Source of the DNA: Ralstonia insidiosa
Lineage (GTDB): Bacteria; Pseudomonadota; Gammaproteobacteria; Burkholderiales; Burkholderiaceae
Assembly: GCF_008801405.1 (NCBI RefSeq)
Contig: NZ_VZPV01000003.1
Span: forward strand, 124,001-188,000
Length of the DNA stretch: 64,000 bases
Direction of reading: 5' to 3'
Both the position numbers and the translations under genes were made by a program. Below are positions 1-8,210 of the stretch, piece by piece (position 1 is the stretch's first letter; each line of letters begins with the position of its first letter). The notes under the pieces are model-generated. The model was given only the letters and a program-made list of their open reading frames with translations. It had not been told where the DNA came from and ran no database searches.

Positions 1-119
1 TAGACGGCAGCGAATCCTGCCTGCTGGATCAGGCGTGCGGTCAGTCCATCGTAGGCTCCTGGGGCGACCACGATTTCTGGCCGAGCGAGCAGTTGGCGTA
101 ATTGGGTTGCAGCGTTCAT
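1..119 (-). CDS. Isocitrate lyase/PEP mutase family protein, N-terminal fragment
   Basis: Only the first 39 codons lie in the window; the gene runs off the left edge. The peptide begins MNAATQLRQLLARPEIVVAP and continues GAYDGLTARLIQQAGFAAV. That is the typical opening of the phosphoenolpyruvate mutase/isocitrate lyase superfamily (2-methylisocitrate lyase, oxaloacetate decarboxylase, carboxyphosphonoenolpyruvate mutase), where the phrase APGAYD...A..aGF.a precedes the barrel. The ATG lies 70 bp downstream of the MFS gene on the same strand, so the two probably form one transcript. Members cleave or rearrange C-C or C-P bonds of small oxo-acids in the cytosol. The exact substrate cannot be told from this fragment. 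Confidence 0.7.
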   Translation of the reverse strand, partial: MNAATQLRQLLARPEIVVAPGAYDGLTARLIQQAGFAAV

Positions 120-189
120 GGATAACTCCTGGCGTGGTTCTTGAAAGGCGGGCACTGGAAGCCCGCGCAGATGGTGCGGCCGGGTCGCA

Positions 190-1620
190 TTACCGGCTGA
201 TGTCTTCGAGCGAGCGTCCTGCGGTACGGGGGCCGAGCAAGCCAATGCTCAAGGCGACGATCAGCATGCAGCCGACGATCAGTCCGACCGCACCGGGCAC
301 ACCGGCATACTTCAGACAGGCCGCGATGAGAAACCCGCTCAACGCGCCAGAGACACGGCTGATCGAGTAGACAAAGCCGATCGCCATTGCCCGGCTGCGT
401 GTCGGGTACAACTCGGCCTGGTACGCATGGAAACCCAGCGAGATCAAGGTTCCGCAGAGCGTCAGCAAAGCACCCGTGATGAGAATGGCGAGCCCGCTGT
501 CGAGATTGATGAACATCACGCCGGCGGCGGACATCACCAACGCTGCGGCCACAATCAGCCACTTGCGCTCGACACGGTCGGCAAAGCTCACCGCCAGCAG
601 CGGGCCGAGCGGCGCCACAAACGAGACCATCAGCCCGTATTCCAGACTCGATGACAGCCCCACGCCGCGGTGCACCAGGAAGGTCGGCATCCAGTTGGAA
701 AAGCCATAGAGGCCAATCGCCTGGGCGGCGTGGAAGATCACCAGCATCACGGTTCTGCGTCGGTACGGTGTTTGCCAGATCTCGCGGAAGGAGGCTCGCT
801 CGCCCACCGCAACCGCACGGGGTGGCTGAGGAATCGGCAAGGAGCGGCCGCTCTGTTGAAGCGCTTTTGCTTCCATGCGTTCCACCACGGCGGTTGCTTG
901 CTCCAAGTGGCCATGGCTGGCCAACCAGCGCGGGCTTTCCGGCAGCCCCAGGCGCAGCAGCCAAACCAGCAATGCTCCGGCGCCGCCAAGCAGGATCACA
1001 ACGCGCCAGCCTTCCAGGCCAAATACCGAGCGTGGCACGAGCAACCAGGCGACCAGTGCAACGGAAGGCACTGCGAGATAGGAGATCACCGTGCTCACCG
1101 CAAATGCCCGGCCGCGGATGCGCGCGGGCACCAGCTCACTCAGGTAGGCATCGATCGTGACGAGTTCGACGCCAAGGCCAATGCCGGTCATCAGCCGCCA
1201 GAAGTTGAGCCCCACCGCATCGTGCTGGAACGCCATACACACGGCCGACACCGAGTACCAGAGCAGCGCGACCGTGAACACGGAACGTCGCCCAAGCCGG
1301 TCAGCGACGGAGCCGAAGGCCAGCACGCCGATCAACAAGCCAAGAAATGTCGCCGCGATATAGCTCGCTGCGCCGTTGAAGGCAAAGAACCCCTCGGTGG
1401 TGGCGCTCAGCACGCCGCTCTTGATGATCCCGGGCAGCACATAGGCCGTGGAGAAGAGTTCGTAGAACTCAAAGTAGGCACCCAACGACAACAACAACAC
1501 CAAGCTCCAGATGCTGCGCGTCGCCGGAAGGCGGTCGATGCGTGCGGCCAACTCGCCGGCAGTGAGGCGGGCGCTGGAGACCTGCGTCTCCCGCATTGCC
1601 GACAGCGTCTGATGGGTCAT
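190..1620 (-). CDS. MFS transporter, metabolite:H+ symporter type
   Basis: A 476-residue major facilitator protein with about 12 hydrophobic segments. The loop 2-3 signature (GSVADRLGRRS, near residue 105) and the loop after helix 6 (LPESPRWLASHG) are those of the sugar/organic-acid:proton symporter branch. The ATG at 1620 is preceded by a GGAGA ribosome site. It lies upstream of the isocitrate lyase/PEP mutase-family gene and diverges from a GntR/UTRA regulator. This suggests import of a carboxylic acid that the neighbouring lyase then splits, under control of the regulator. The substrate is inferred only from context. Confidence 0.8.
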   Translation of the reverse strand: MTHQTLSAMRETQVSSARLTAGELAARIDRLPATRSIWSLVLLLSLGAYFEFYELFSTAYVLPGIIKSGVLSATTEGFFAFNGAASYIAATFLGLLIGVLAFGSVADRLGRRSVFTVALLWYSVSAVCMAFQHDAVGLNFWRLMTGIGLGVELVTIDAYLSELVPARIRGRAFAVSTVISYLAVPSVALVAWLLVPRSVFGLEGWRVVILLGGAGALLVWLLRLGLPESPRWLASHGHLEQATAVVERMEAKALQQSGRSLPIPQPPRAVAVGERASFREIWQTPYRRRTVMLVIFHAAQAIGLYGFSNWMPTFLVHRGVGLSSSLEYGLMVSFVAPLGPLLAVSFADRVERKWLIVAAALVMSAAGVMFINLDSGLAILITGALLTLCGTLISLGFHAYQAELYPTRSRAMAIGFVYSISRVSGALSGFLIAACLKYAGVPGAVGLIVGCMLIVALSIGLLGPRTAGRSLEDISR

Positions 1621-1760
1621 GGTGTCTCCGTGTATCGATGTGGCTATCCGGGTCAGGCCGTCACCACAGTTTATGTTGTCATGTCATTATGATGTGATAC
1701 ACATAACACCGCAAGGGAAAGTTCGGCTAAGCTCCGGCCGTCAAGGGAGATGCGCTAAAG
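1621..1760. promoter_or_regulatory. Divergent MFS/GntR control region with candidate operator
   Basis: An AT-rich 140-bp divergent intergenic region in GC-rich surroundings. At 1692-1704 it contains the inverted repeat ATGTG-ATA-CACAT. Its position between the MFS operon and the GntR/UTRA gene makes it the best candidate for that regulator's binding site. No promoter hexamers are clear enough to call. Confidence 0.4.
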
Positions 1761-2558
1761 ATGACCTCAAATGTGAATTCAACTGCACTGAAACGTAGCC
1801 CGGGCACGTCTTTGCATCGCCAGATGTTCACCGTGCTGCGTGATCAGATCGTCCGCGGTCAGTACCGCTCGGGAACGATGCTTCCGAAGGAAGAAGAGCT
1901 GTGCGCGCTGTTTGACGTATCGCGCATCACAGTGCGACGCGCGTTGGCCGATCTGGAAGCCGAGGGGCTGGTGGAAAAACGGCAGGGAAAAGGCACGTTC
2001 GTCCGGCTTGAGCTACCCGCAATGCGCCCGATGGCAACGCTGGGGTTCATCGAATCGCTGCGACAGATTTCTGGCGATACCCAGGTGGAAGTGCTCAGCC
2101 TGGAGCACCCCGTGGCGGGCGGCGACATCGCACAACTTCTGAACGTCGATGACGATTCGCGCCTGTTGCATGTCACGCGTTTGCGGCGAAAGGCTGCGGT
2201 GCCCGTGATGATTACGGAAGCCTGGGTGCCGGAGGCCTATATAGGCGAAGTCAATCAGGCTGACCTGGAAGCGCAACCGCTCTTTGAGTTGCTGATGCAG
2301 CGCGGTGTTCGGTTCGACCGCGTGGTGCAGGAATACACAGCCATCGCCGCGTCGCCGCTACAGGCCCGATTGCTCCAGGTGCCGCCGGGGCAGCCGCTCA
2401 TGCGCATCAACCGATTGATCTATGACGAGCAGAAGCGGCCTGTTCAGTACCTGGCCGTCGTGATGTCGCCAGAGCGCAGCCGAATCCTCATGGATTTCGA
2501 GATCGGCGCTATGAATACGCTCGCGGCCGGAACCATCGTGCATGACGTAGCCACGTGA
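1761..2558 (+). CDS. GntR family transcriptional regulator with UTRA ligand domain
   Basis: A 265-residue regulator. Residues about 17-85 form the GntR winged helix (LHRQMFTVLRDQIVRGQYRS, then LPKEEELCALFDVSRITVRR and the wing KRQGKGTFV). Residues about 105-245 match the UTRA small-molecule binding fold of the HutC subfamily, ending in a typical YLAVVMSPERSRILMDFE strand. It diverges from the MFS carrier and lyase-family genes and is probably their repressor, released by the imported substrate or a derivative. The Shine-Dalgarno is weak, but the start fits the family length. Confidence 0.85.
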   Translation: MTSNVNSTALKRSPGTSLHRQMFTVLRDQIVRGQYRSGTMLPKEEELCALFDVSRITVRRALADLEAEGLVEKRQGKGTFVRLELPAMRPMATLGFIESLRQISGDTQVEVLSLEHPVAGGDIAQLLNVDDDSRLLHVTRLRRKAAVPVMITEAWVPEAYIGEVNQADLEAQPLFELLMQRGVRFDRVVQEYTAIAASPLQARLLQVPPGQPLMRINRLIYDEQKRPVQYLAVVMSPERSRILMDFEIGAMNTLAAGTIVHDVAT

Positions 2559-2679
2559 TGACGCACCGTTGCCCCATGTTCGGGCTTCGACCACCCGGGC
2601 CAACGCGTTCATTGCGGCAAGGCGGTCCATGCTATGTGGCTCCAATGCGTGGCCGTGCGAGAACAGGCATCGTTCAGCT

Positions 2680-4302
2680 TCAGTGAGCGTCGGCCGAAGG
2701 TGCGGCGGGCGGCGCTACCTTGCGCATCAGCAATACCATCGGGGTGGCAATGGCGAAGCAGACGAGTATCACAAGGAATGCGTCGGAGAAGGTCAGCGTG
2801 TGTGCCTCTCGCATGACCAATGCCGACAATTGCTTGAGGGCTGCGGCGTCGGCGCCACTCATGTCATTGCCAAGCGCGACCGCGTTGGCGCTGATTGTCT
2901 GCAGCAGCGTAGCCATCGACTCGTTGCGAATATTCAGGTGCTCGGCCAGGCGCAGGAAGTGCAGGTTGGTGCGGTCATTGAGGATCGTGGCGCAGGCCGC
3001 GATACCGATGGCGCCACCGAGGTTGCGCATCAGATTGAACAGCCCTGAGGCGAGCTTCAATTTGGCGGGCGGCAAGCTGCCCAACGTGAGCGTGACGGTC
3101 GGGGCGACGGCGAATTGCTGCGCCATGCCGCGCAACGCTTGAGGCAGCATGAGCTCAGCGGCCCCCCAGTCATGCGTGATTGGCGCGAAATTCCACATCG
3201 AAACGGCAAACAGGCTGAGCCCAATCATCAGCAGCCAACGCAAATCCACGCGGTTTGCCAGGAACGCATAGAGCGGAATGGATGCCACCTGGAACAGGCC
3301 CGTCGAAAAGATCGCAAGCCCGATTTGCAAGGCGCTGAGGCCGCGCACCTGGCCCAGAAAGAGGGGCGTCAGGTAGATCGTTGCAAAGATGCCGATGCCG
3401 GTAACGAAGGAGAAGAAGCATCCCAGGGCGAAATTGCGGTCTTTGAGCGCGTGTAGATCGACGACCGGATTGGCATAGGTGAGCGATCGCCAGAGGAAAG
3501 CGATCCCTGCGAGGCCTGAAATCCATGCCGTCGCCAGGATGGTGTCGTCGCCGAACCAATCCCAGCGCGGGCCTTCTTCCAGCGTGTACTCCAGGCAGCC
3601 GAGAAATAGCGCCATGAGCACCATGCCCACATAGTCAGCGCCACGCAGCAGGGACCAGTCGGGTTTATCCACCTTCACCAGCATCGGCACCGCGATCGTG
3701 ATGAAGATTCCAGGCACAAGGTTGATGAAGAACAACCAGTGCCACGAGAAGTTGTCGGTGATCCAGCCGCCGATGGTGGGGCCAAGGGTCGGAGCGAGGG
3801 AGGCGAGTCCGCCGATGATTGCCGCAGCCAATACGCGTTGGCGCCCTGCGAAAAAGGCGAACGCCGTGGTGAACACCATCGGGATCATTGAGCCGCCCAG
3901 AAAGCCCTGCGCGGCCCGGAACGCGATCATGCTCTGAATGTTCCACGCGATGCCGCAGAGCAGGCTCGTAGCCGTAAAGCCCGCCGCCGACACCGCAAAC
4001 AGCCAGCGCGTTGACATGACCCGAGCCAGCCAGCCGGACAGCGGGATGACGATGATCTCTGCGATGAGATAGGCAGTCTGCACCCAAACCGTTTCGTCGG
4101 CCCCGGCAGAGAGGCCGCCGCCAATGTCACGCAGCGATGCCGAAACGATCTGTATGTCGAGCAGGGCAATGAACATCCCCACGCACATCGTCGCGAATGC
4201 GAAGACCTTGGTCGACATTGGCAATTCGCTGGGCAACACAAGGGCCGACGGGGGCGCACCCGTGGCGGTAGAGGCCGGGACGGTGGCTGCGGCGGCACTC
4301 AT
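2680..4302 (-). CDS. DHA2-family MFS multidrug efflux permease (EmrB-like)
   Basis: A 540-residue inner membrane antiporter with about 14 predicted transmembrane segments, the length and topology of the EmrB/QacA (DHA2) family. Motif C appears as LASLAPTLGPTIGGWITDNF, and the N-terminus reads FIALLDIQIVSASLRDIGGG. It follows the HlyD-type adaptor with an ATGA overlap at 4299-4302, so both are translated from one message. With the divergent outer membrane factor at 6080 they can form a tripartite pump expelling hydrophobic or aromatic toxicants by proton antiport. The exported compound is unknown. Confidence 0.9.
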   Translation of the reverse strand: MSAAAATVPASTATGAPPSALVLPSELPMSTKVFAFATMCVGMFIALLDIQIVSASLRDIGGGLSAGADETVWVQTAYLIAEIIVIPLSGWLARVMSTRWLFAVSAAGFTATSLLCGIAWNIQSMIAFRAAQGFLGGSMIPMVFTTAFAFFAGRQRVLAAAIIGGLASLAPTLGPTIGGWITDNFSWHWLFFINLVPGIFITIAVPMLVKVDKPDWSLLRGADYVGMVLMALFLGCLEYTLEEGPRWDWFGDDTILATAWISGLAGIAFLWRSLTYANPVVDLHALKDRNFALGCFFSFVTGIGIFATIYLTPLFLGQVRGLSALQIGLAIFSTGLFQVASIPLYAFLANRVDLRWLLMIGLSLFAVSMWNFAPITHDWGAAELMLPQALRGMAQQFAVAPTVTLTLGSLPPAKLKLASGLFNLMRNLGGAIGIAACATILNDRTNLHFLRLAEHLNIRNESMATLLQTISANAVALGNDMSGADAAALKQLSALVMREAHTLTFSDAFLVILVCFAIATPMVLLMRKVAPPAAPSADAH

Positions 4303-5405
4303 GATTTCACCTGTTCAACCGCATGCGTATCGATTTCAGCTTCTACGGACAGGCCGGGGCGAAGAACGCCGAGCTTGGCGTCTTCCGCATCGAGGACGAT
4401 GCGGACTGGCACGCGCTGAACAATCTTGGTGAAGTTGCCGGTGGCGTTTTCCGGCGGCAGCACGCTGAACTGCGCGCCGGTGGCGGGGGAAAGACTGTCA
4501 ACGCGACCATGGAAGACCTTGCCCGGCAATACGTCGGCGACGATGGTGGCCCGCATCCCGGGCTTCATTTTTGCCAGTTGGCCTTCCTTGAAGTTCGCGT
4601 CGATCCAGAGGCCTTTGGAGGGCACGATCGACAGCAGTTGACCGCCACCTGCGGCAAATGCGCCAACGCGTGCCCGCCGGTTCCCAATGGTGCCGTCAAC
4701 CGGAGCCACGAGTTCCGTGTGGCCGAGGTTGATGCTGGCGAGGTCCCGCTCGGCAATGGCCTGGGCCAGCGCGGCCTGGGCTTGCTGTTTTTGCGTGGCA
4801 ATGACGTCCAGTTGGCGCTCGGCAGCCAGCACACCAGCCTTGGCCCTTTCACCATTGGCCACCGATTGCTTGTAGTCAGCATCGGCCTTCTGCGAACTCT
4901 GGATCGACACGGCCGATTTGGCGACCAGGTTGGCGTAACGCACTTGATCGTCGTGAGCTCGCACCGTATCTGCGTTGACCGCCGCTGCGGCAGCCTTGGC
5001 TTCCGCAATCGTTGCTAGCTGCAGACTCTGGCGCGCGTCCAGATTGGCGAGCAGTGCCTGCTGGGCCGCCACGGCCCCCTCTGCCTTCGCCAGTGCGGCG
5101 CGATAGTCGCGGTTGTCGATGCGTACCAACACATCACCGGCATGGACTTGCTGGTTGTCGGTTACGGCAACCTCGGTGATATAGCCGGGTACTTTCGCGG
5201 CAATCAACGTCACGTCGCCGCCCACATAGGCGTCGTCAGTGCTCTGGACGAATCGCGCATCGGTCCACCAGTGATAGCCATAACCCAGAGCGACAAGCGC
5301 CGCTAGGGCAATGCCTCCGCGGATGAGCAGTGGTTTCCTGGCGCGCTTCGGTTTGACGGCCGGGGGTTCGGACGTGACGCGTTCGGCGGTTGCGGTGCTG
5401 GTCAT
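4299..5405 (-). CDS. HlyD-family membrane fusion protein (EmrA-like)
   Basis: A 368-residue periplasmic adaptor. One membrane anchor at about residues 26-46 (PLLIRGGIALAALVALGYGY) is followed by a biotinyl-lipoyl half-motif (DDAYVGGDVTLIAAKVPGYI), a long Ala/Gln-rich coiled-coil hairpin and a second lipoyl half with a beta-barrel (LVAPVDGTIGNRRARVGAFA). It links the inner membrane permease encoded next to it to an outer membrane factor. It is the first gene of the leftward efflux operon after the HxlR regulator, with a 15-bp gap. Confidence 0.9.
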   Translation of the reverse strand: MTSTATAERVTSEPPAVKPKRARKPLLIRGGIALAALVALGYGYHWWTDARFVQSTDDAYVGGDVTLIAAKVPGYITEVAVTDNQQVHAGDVLVRIDNRDYRAALAKAEGAVAAQQALLANLDARQSLQLATIAEAKAAAAAVNADTVRAHDDQVRYANLVAKSAVSIQSSQKADADYKQSVANGERAKAGVLAAERQLDVIATQKQQAQAALAQAIAERDLASINLGHTELVAPVDGTIGNRRARVGAFAAGGGQLLSIVPSKGLWIDANFKEGQLAKMKPGMRATIVADVLPGKVFHGRVDSLSPATGAQFSVLPPENATGNFTKIVQRVPVRIVLDAEDAKLGVLRPGLSVEAEIDTHAVEQVKS

Positions 5406-5420
5406 GACATCTCTCCTGAG

Positions 5421-5966
5421 TCAAAGGTCTTCCGTCGCCGAAAGGGCGAGTTCGGTTAGGGCGAGTTCGGTTGGGTGGGCATCTTCCGAATGCCGTTCAA
5501 GCTGAATGCGGAGTGCTTCGCTGGCGGCTGGTCCGGGTGCGAGACGGTGGTCGTCAGTGGTGATGGGCTCGCGGGTGAGCGCATCGACGACGAGGGGCTG
5601 AACAACGCGTCCGGACGCGCGCTCCACGAGTTGGACCATCGCGCCCTCCGGCGAGAAATGCCGGTTGCCCCACGCAATCAGCATCAGCAGGACAGGCCGG
5701 AATTCACGACCGAGGTCGGTGAGGATGTATTCGGAGCGCGGAGGGTGATTGTTGTATTGGCGGCGGGCGAGCATGCCGTCGTGCACGAGCCTGTGCAAAC
5801 GCTGAGCCAGCATGTTGGGCGCAATGCCCAGCCGCTTTTGGAAGTCGTCAAAGCGCGTTGTGCCGTAGAAGGCCTCTCTCAGGATCAGCACGGTCCAACT
5901 GTCACCAACGTGTTCCATGCCTCGTGCGATGGGGCAAAGCGTTCCTTTGTGTGATGTGCGGCGCAT
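5421..5966 (-). CDS. HxlR-family transcriptional regulator (efflux operon)
   Basis: A 181-residue protein. Residues about 8-105 are the HxlR winged helix (CPIARGMEHVGDSWTVLILR, RFDDFQKRLGIAPNMLAQRL, then a wing and LTDLGREFRPVLLMLIAWGN). A C-terminal extension of about 70 residues follows. It is a clear paralogue of the HxlR gene at 9456-9989. Placed at the head of the leftward HlyD/MFS operon and divergent from the outer membrane factor, it probably controls both. The C-terminus carries a repeated TELAL produced by a 15-bp tandem duplication. Confidence 0.9.
   Translation of the reverse strand: MRRTSHKGTLCPIARGMEHVGDSWTVLILREAFYGTTRFDDFQKRLGIAPNMLAQRLHRLVHDGMLARRQYNNHPPRSEYILTDLGREFRPVLLMLIAWGNRHFSPEGAMVQLVERASGRVVQPLVVDALTREPITTDDHRLAPGPAASEALRIQLERHSEDAHPTELALTELALSATEDL
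5444..5473. repeat. 15-bp tandem duplication inside the HxlR gene
   Basis: The unit GGGCGAGTTCGGTTA (5444-5458) is followed directly by GGGCGAGTTCGGTTG (5459-5473), differing only in the last base. It keeps the reading frame and repeats five residues near the C-terminus of the HxlR regulator. Confidence 0.85.
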
Positions 5967-6021
5967 ATAGCGGTCCCTGCCAAAAACAAGTTGCTATCAC
6001 GATGAAAGTTAGTCTAGAGTA

Positions 6022-6030
6022 GTAACTATC
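6022..6030. promoter_or_regulatory. Candidate HxlR operator half-site
   Basis: GTAACTATC lies in the divergent region between the HxlR gene and the outer membrane factor gene. It is part of a looser dyad, AGTTA (6007-6011) with TAACT (6023-6027) around TCTAGA. The exact reverse complement GATAGTTAC occurs upstream of the paralogous HxlR gene, at 9429-9437. Confidence 0.45.
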
Positions 6031-6079
6031 ATCATGCAAGCAAATAAGCGCGATGCCACTTTCATCGAAAGGACTCGTC

Positions 6080-7555
6080 ATGGATCAGGAATCGTTTCCA
6101 ACCTGGGGCGCGCGCGTTATCGCTCGGCGTGCCGCTTCTTCCGCGGCGCTGGTGTTCATTGCGAGCGGTCTTGTCGCCTGCGCGGTGGGGCCGGATTACC
6201 GCAAGCCGGAGAGTGCAATGCCGGTTGCTTATCCGCATGCCGCGGCGCTGGAAACGTTGAACGCTTCGCGCGAACCGGTCTCGCTCGATACGTGGTGGGA
6301 TGGCTTCAAGGATCCGGCGCTCACGAGGATCATCCAGCGTGCTCTGGATCAGAACCTCGACCTCGCCGCCTCGATTGCACGGGTCGACCAGGCACGCGCC
6401 GCCGCAGCCCACGCGGGGGCACAGTTGCTGCCCGAAGGCAGCGTGGGTGCCAACGTAAGCAAGCAGCGCCAGTCCACGCAAAGCGCGCTGGGCCGTCTTG
6501 CAAGCGCGCTGCCGGGATACGACCGAGATAAGACGTCGTATTCGGTAGGGGGCAGTGCAAGTTGGGAGATCGACATTGCAGGCGGACTGAGGCGCGGTGC
6601 AGAAGCCGCCGATGCGGAACTGGAGGCGGCGGAAGCCGGCCACGTTGGCGTGCGGATCCTGGTTGCCGCCGAGGCTGCGGACGCCTATTTTCGTGTGCGT
6701 GGCGCTCAGGACAGGATCGCGATTGCACGCCAGCAGGAAACCACCAGCCGGCAACTTCTTGAATTGGTCCGTCTGCGCCTTGCAGATGGCATTGGCGCGG
6801 AACGTGAACGAGCGGAGGCGGAGGCCCAACTGGCCCAGACGCGCGTAACCATCCCGCCGCTCCAGATCGAATTGGAAACCCAACTCAACCGGCTCGACGT
6901 ACTGATGGGGGCCCAGCCGGGGACGTACGCTGCGGAGCTCGATCAACCCGCCAATTCCATCGTTGTCCCGCAGATTGCTTTGGCGCAGGGGCCAGCCAAT
7001 CTGCTGCAGCGTCGTCCAGACGTGATTGCCGCGGAGCGCAAGCTCGCCGCGTCCAACGCCAGAATCGGCGTCGCGACCGCTGAGTACTACCCGAAGTTGT
7101 CGCTCTCCGCGTTGCTCGGCTTCGAAAGTTTGTCCGTCGGCAAGCTGTTCACCGCACAGGCCTTCCAGCCGACAGGTGTGGCTGGTTTGCGTTGGAGGCT
7201 ATTTGACTTCGGGCGCGTGGATGCCGAAGTGGCGCACGCCAAGGGAGCCTACGCTGAAGCTTTGGCCGACTATCGCAAGTCCATGCTGCGCGCCACTCAG
7301 GATGTCGAAGACGCGTTGATCTCACTGACCCAACTGGATGTACAAAGCCGCGAGCTCGCTACCGAGATCGACGCACATGCGCGTGCGCGGAACGCGTCTG
7401 AAGAGGCATACAAGGGCGGGGCGGTCAGCCTATATGAAGTGCTGGAACAGGATCGCCAGTTACTGGCTGCTCGCGATCAGCAAGCACGTGTGCGTACCGA
7501 CAATGCCCGCGCCGCGGTGGCCGCCTTCCGTTCACTTGGTGGCGGATGGTCTTGA
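6080..7555 (+). CDS. Outer membrane factor lipoprotein, NodT family
   Basis: A 491-residue TolC-like outer membrane channel. I chose the ATG at 6080 because AAAGGA lies at good distance (6068-6073) and because it gives a compact lipoprotein signal ending in LVAC, with Cys34 as lipidation site. The next residues, AVGPDYRKPE, are the NodT/OprM family opening. The two duplicated OEP repeats and the RRPDVIAAERKLAASNARIG signature are present. It diverges from the HxlR-HlyD-MFS operon and completes a tripartite exporter across both membranes. Confidence 0.9.
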   Translation: MDQESFPTWGARVIARRAASSAALVFIASGLVACAVGPDYRKPESAMPVAYPHAAALETLNASREPVSLDTWWDGFKDPALTRIIQRALDQNLDLAASIARVDQARAAAAHAGAQLLPEGSVGANVSKQRQSTQSALGRLASALPGYDRDKTSYSVGGSASWEIDIAGGLRRGAEAADAELEAAEAGHVGVRILVAAEAADAYFRVRGAQDRIAIARQQETTSRQLLELVRLRLADGIGAERERAEAEAQLAQTRVTIPPLQIELETQLNRLDVLMGAQPGTYAAELDQPANSIVVPQIALAQGPANLLQRRPDVIAAERKLAASNARIGVATAEYYPKLSLSALLGFESLSVGKLFTAQAFQPTGVAGLRWRLFDFGRVDAEVAHAKGAYAEALADYRKSMLRATQDVEDALISLTQLDVQSRELATEIDAHARARNASEEAYKGGAVSLYEVLEQDRQLLAARDQQARVRTDNARAAVAAFRSLGGGWS

Positions 7556-7616
7556 TCCAGCAGGCCGCCGGTTGCGATGACTGTGCCGGCAAGGCGCTGC
7601 AAGCGCACTAGAGATC

Positions 7617-8129
7617 ATGATGACGATCGAATCGACGACATGGCGCAATCCGTCGGTGCAGACGACACCGTCGCATGCAGACCGCGAGATATTGCTCTTG
7701 ACGAATCGCTTGAAGAAAGCCTTGTGGCGCACGCTCGAGCTCGAACTGGAAAGAGAGCGCCTGAGCGTGCCGCAATGGCTGGTTCTGTCGGGACTGGCGC
7801 GGAACGAGGGTGGGACGCTGACGCATTTCTCGCGGTTGCTCGGCTATGACGCAGGTTCGCTGTCGCGTGTCATCCACCAGCTCAGGCTTCGAAAGCTGAT
7901 CATGACCGACAGGGCTTCTCAAGACCGACGCAACGCGCTGCTGCAACTCAGCGATGCGGGCTTCGCGCTTTACCAAACGGTCGAATCCAGAACGGCTGGC
8001 CTGCCGCCTGTGCTGACCACGGCTTTGGGGCGCCGACGAATGATGGTCCTCGGAGGCTTGATGGAGCGGGCGATTGCCTTGCTGGAAGTCGACGCCATTC
8101 CATCGAAATCCGAGGTGCTTTCACCATGA
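7617..8129 (+). CDS. MarR-family transcriptional regulator
   Basis: A 170-residue MarR protein. Its core winged helix (LSVPQWLVLSGLARNEGGTL, then HFSRLLGYDAGSLSRVIHQL and the wing TDRASQDRRNALLQLSDAG) spans residues about 55-130. It follows the outer membrane factor by 61 bp in the same direction, so it may belong to the efflux locus or to the thiolase gene 81 bp further on. MarR proteins are usually relieved by phenolic ligands. Starts at 7617 and 7620 cannot be told apart. Confidence 0.85.
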   Translation: MMTIESTTWRNPSVQTTPSHADREILLLTNRLKKALWRTLELELERERLSVPQWLVLSGLARNEGGTLTHFSRLLGYDAGSLSRVIHQLRLRKLIMTDRASQDRRNALLQLSDAGFALYQTVESRTAGLPPVLTTALGRRRMMVLGGLMERAIALLEVDAIPSKSEVLSP

Positions 8130-8210
8130 CCCGTTCATGTGCCGACGGTGGGGCGAACCTGGGTTCATCTAAACGCAATTCTTACGGCTTCAGCTAGGAG
8201 GACAGAAATC

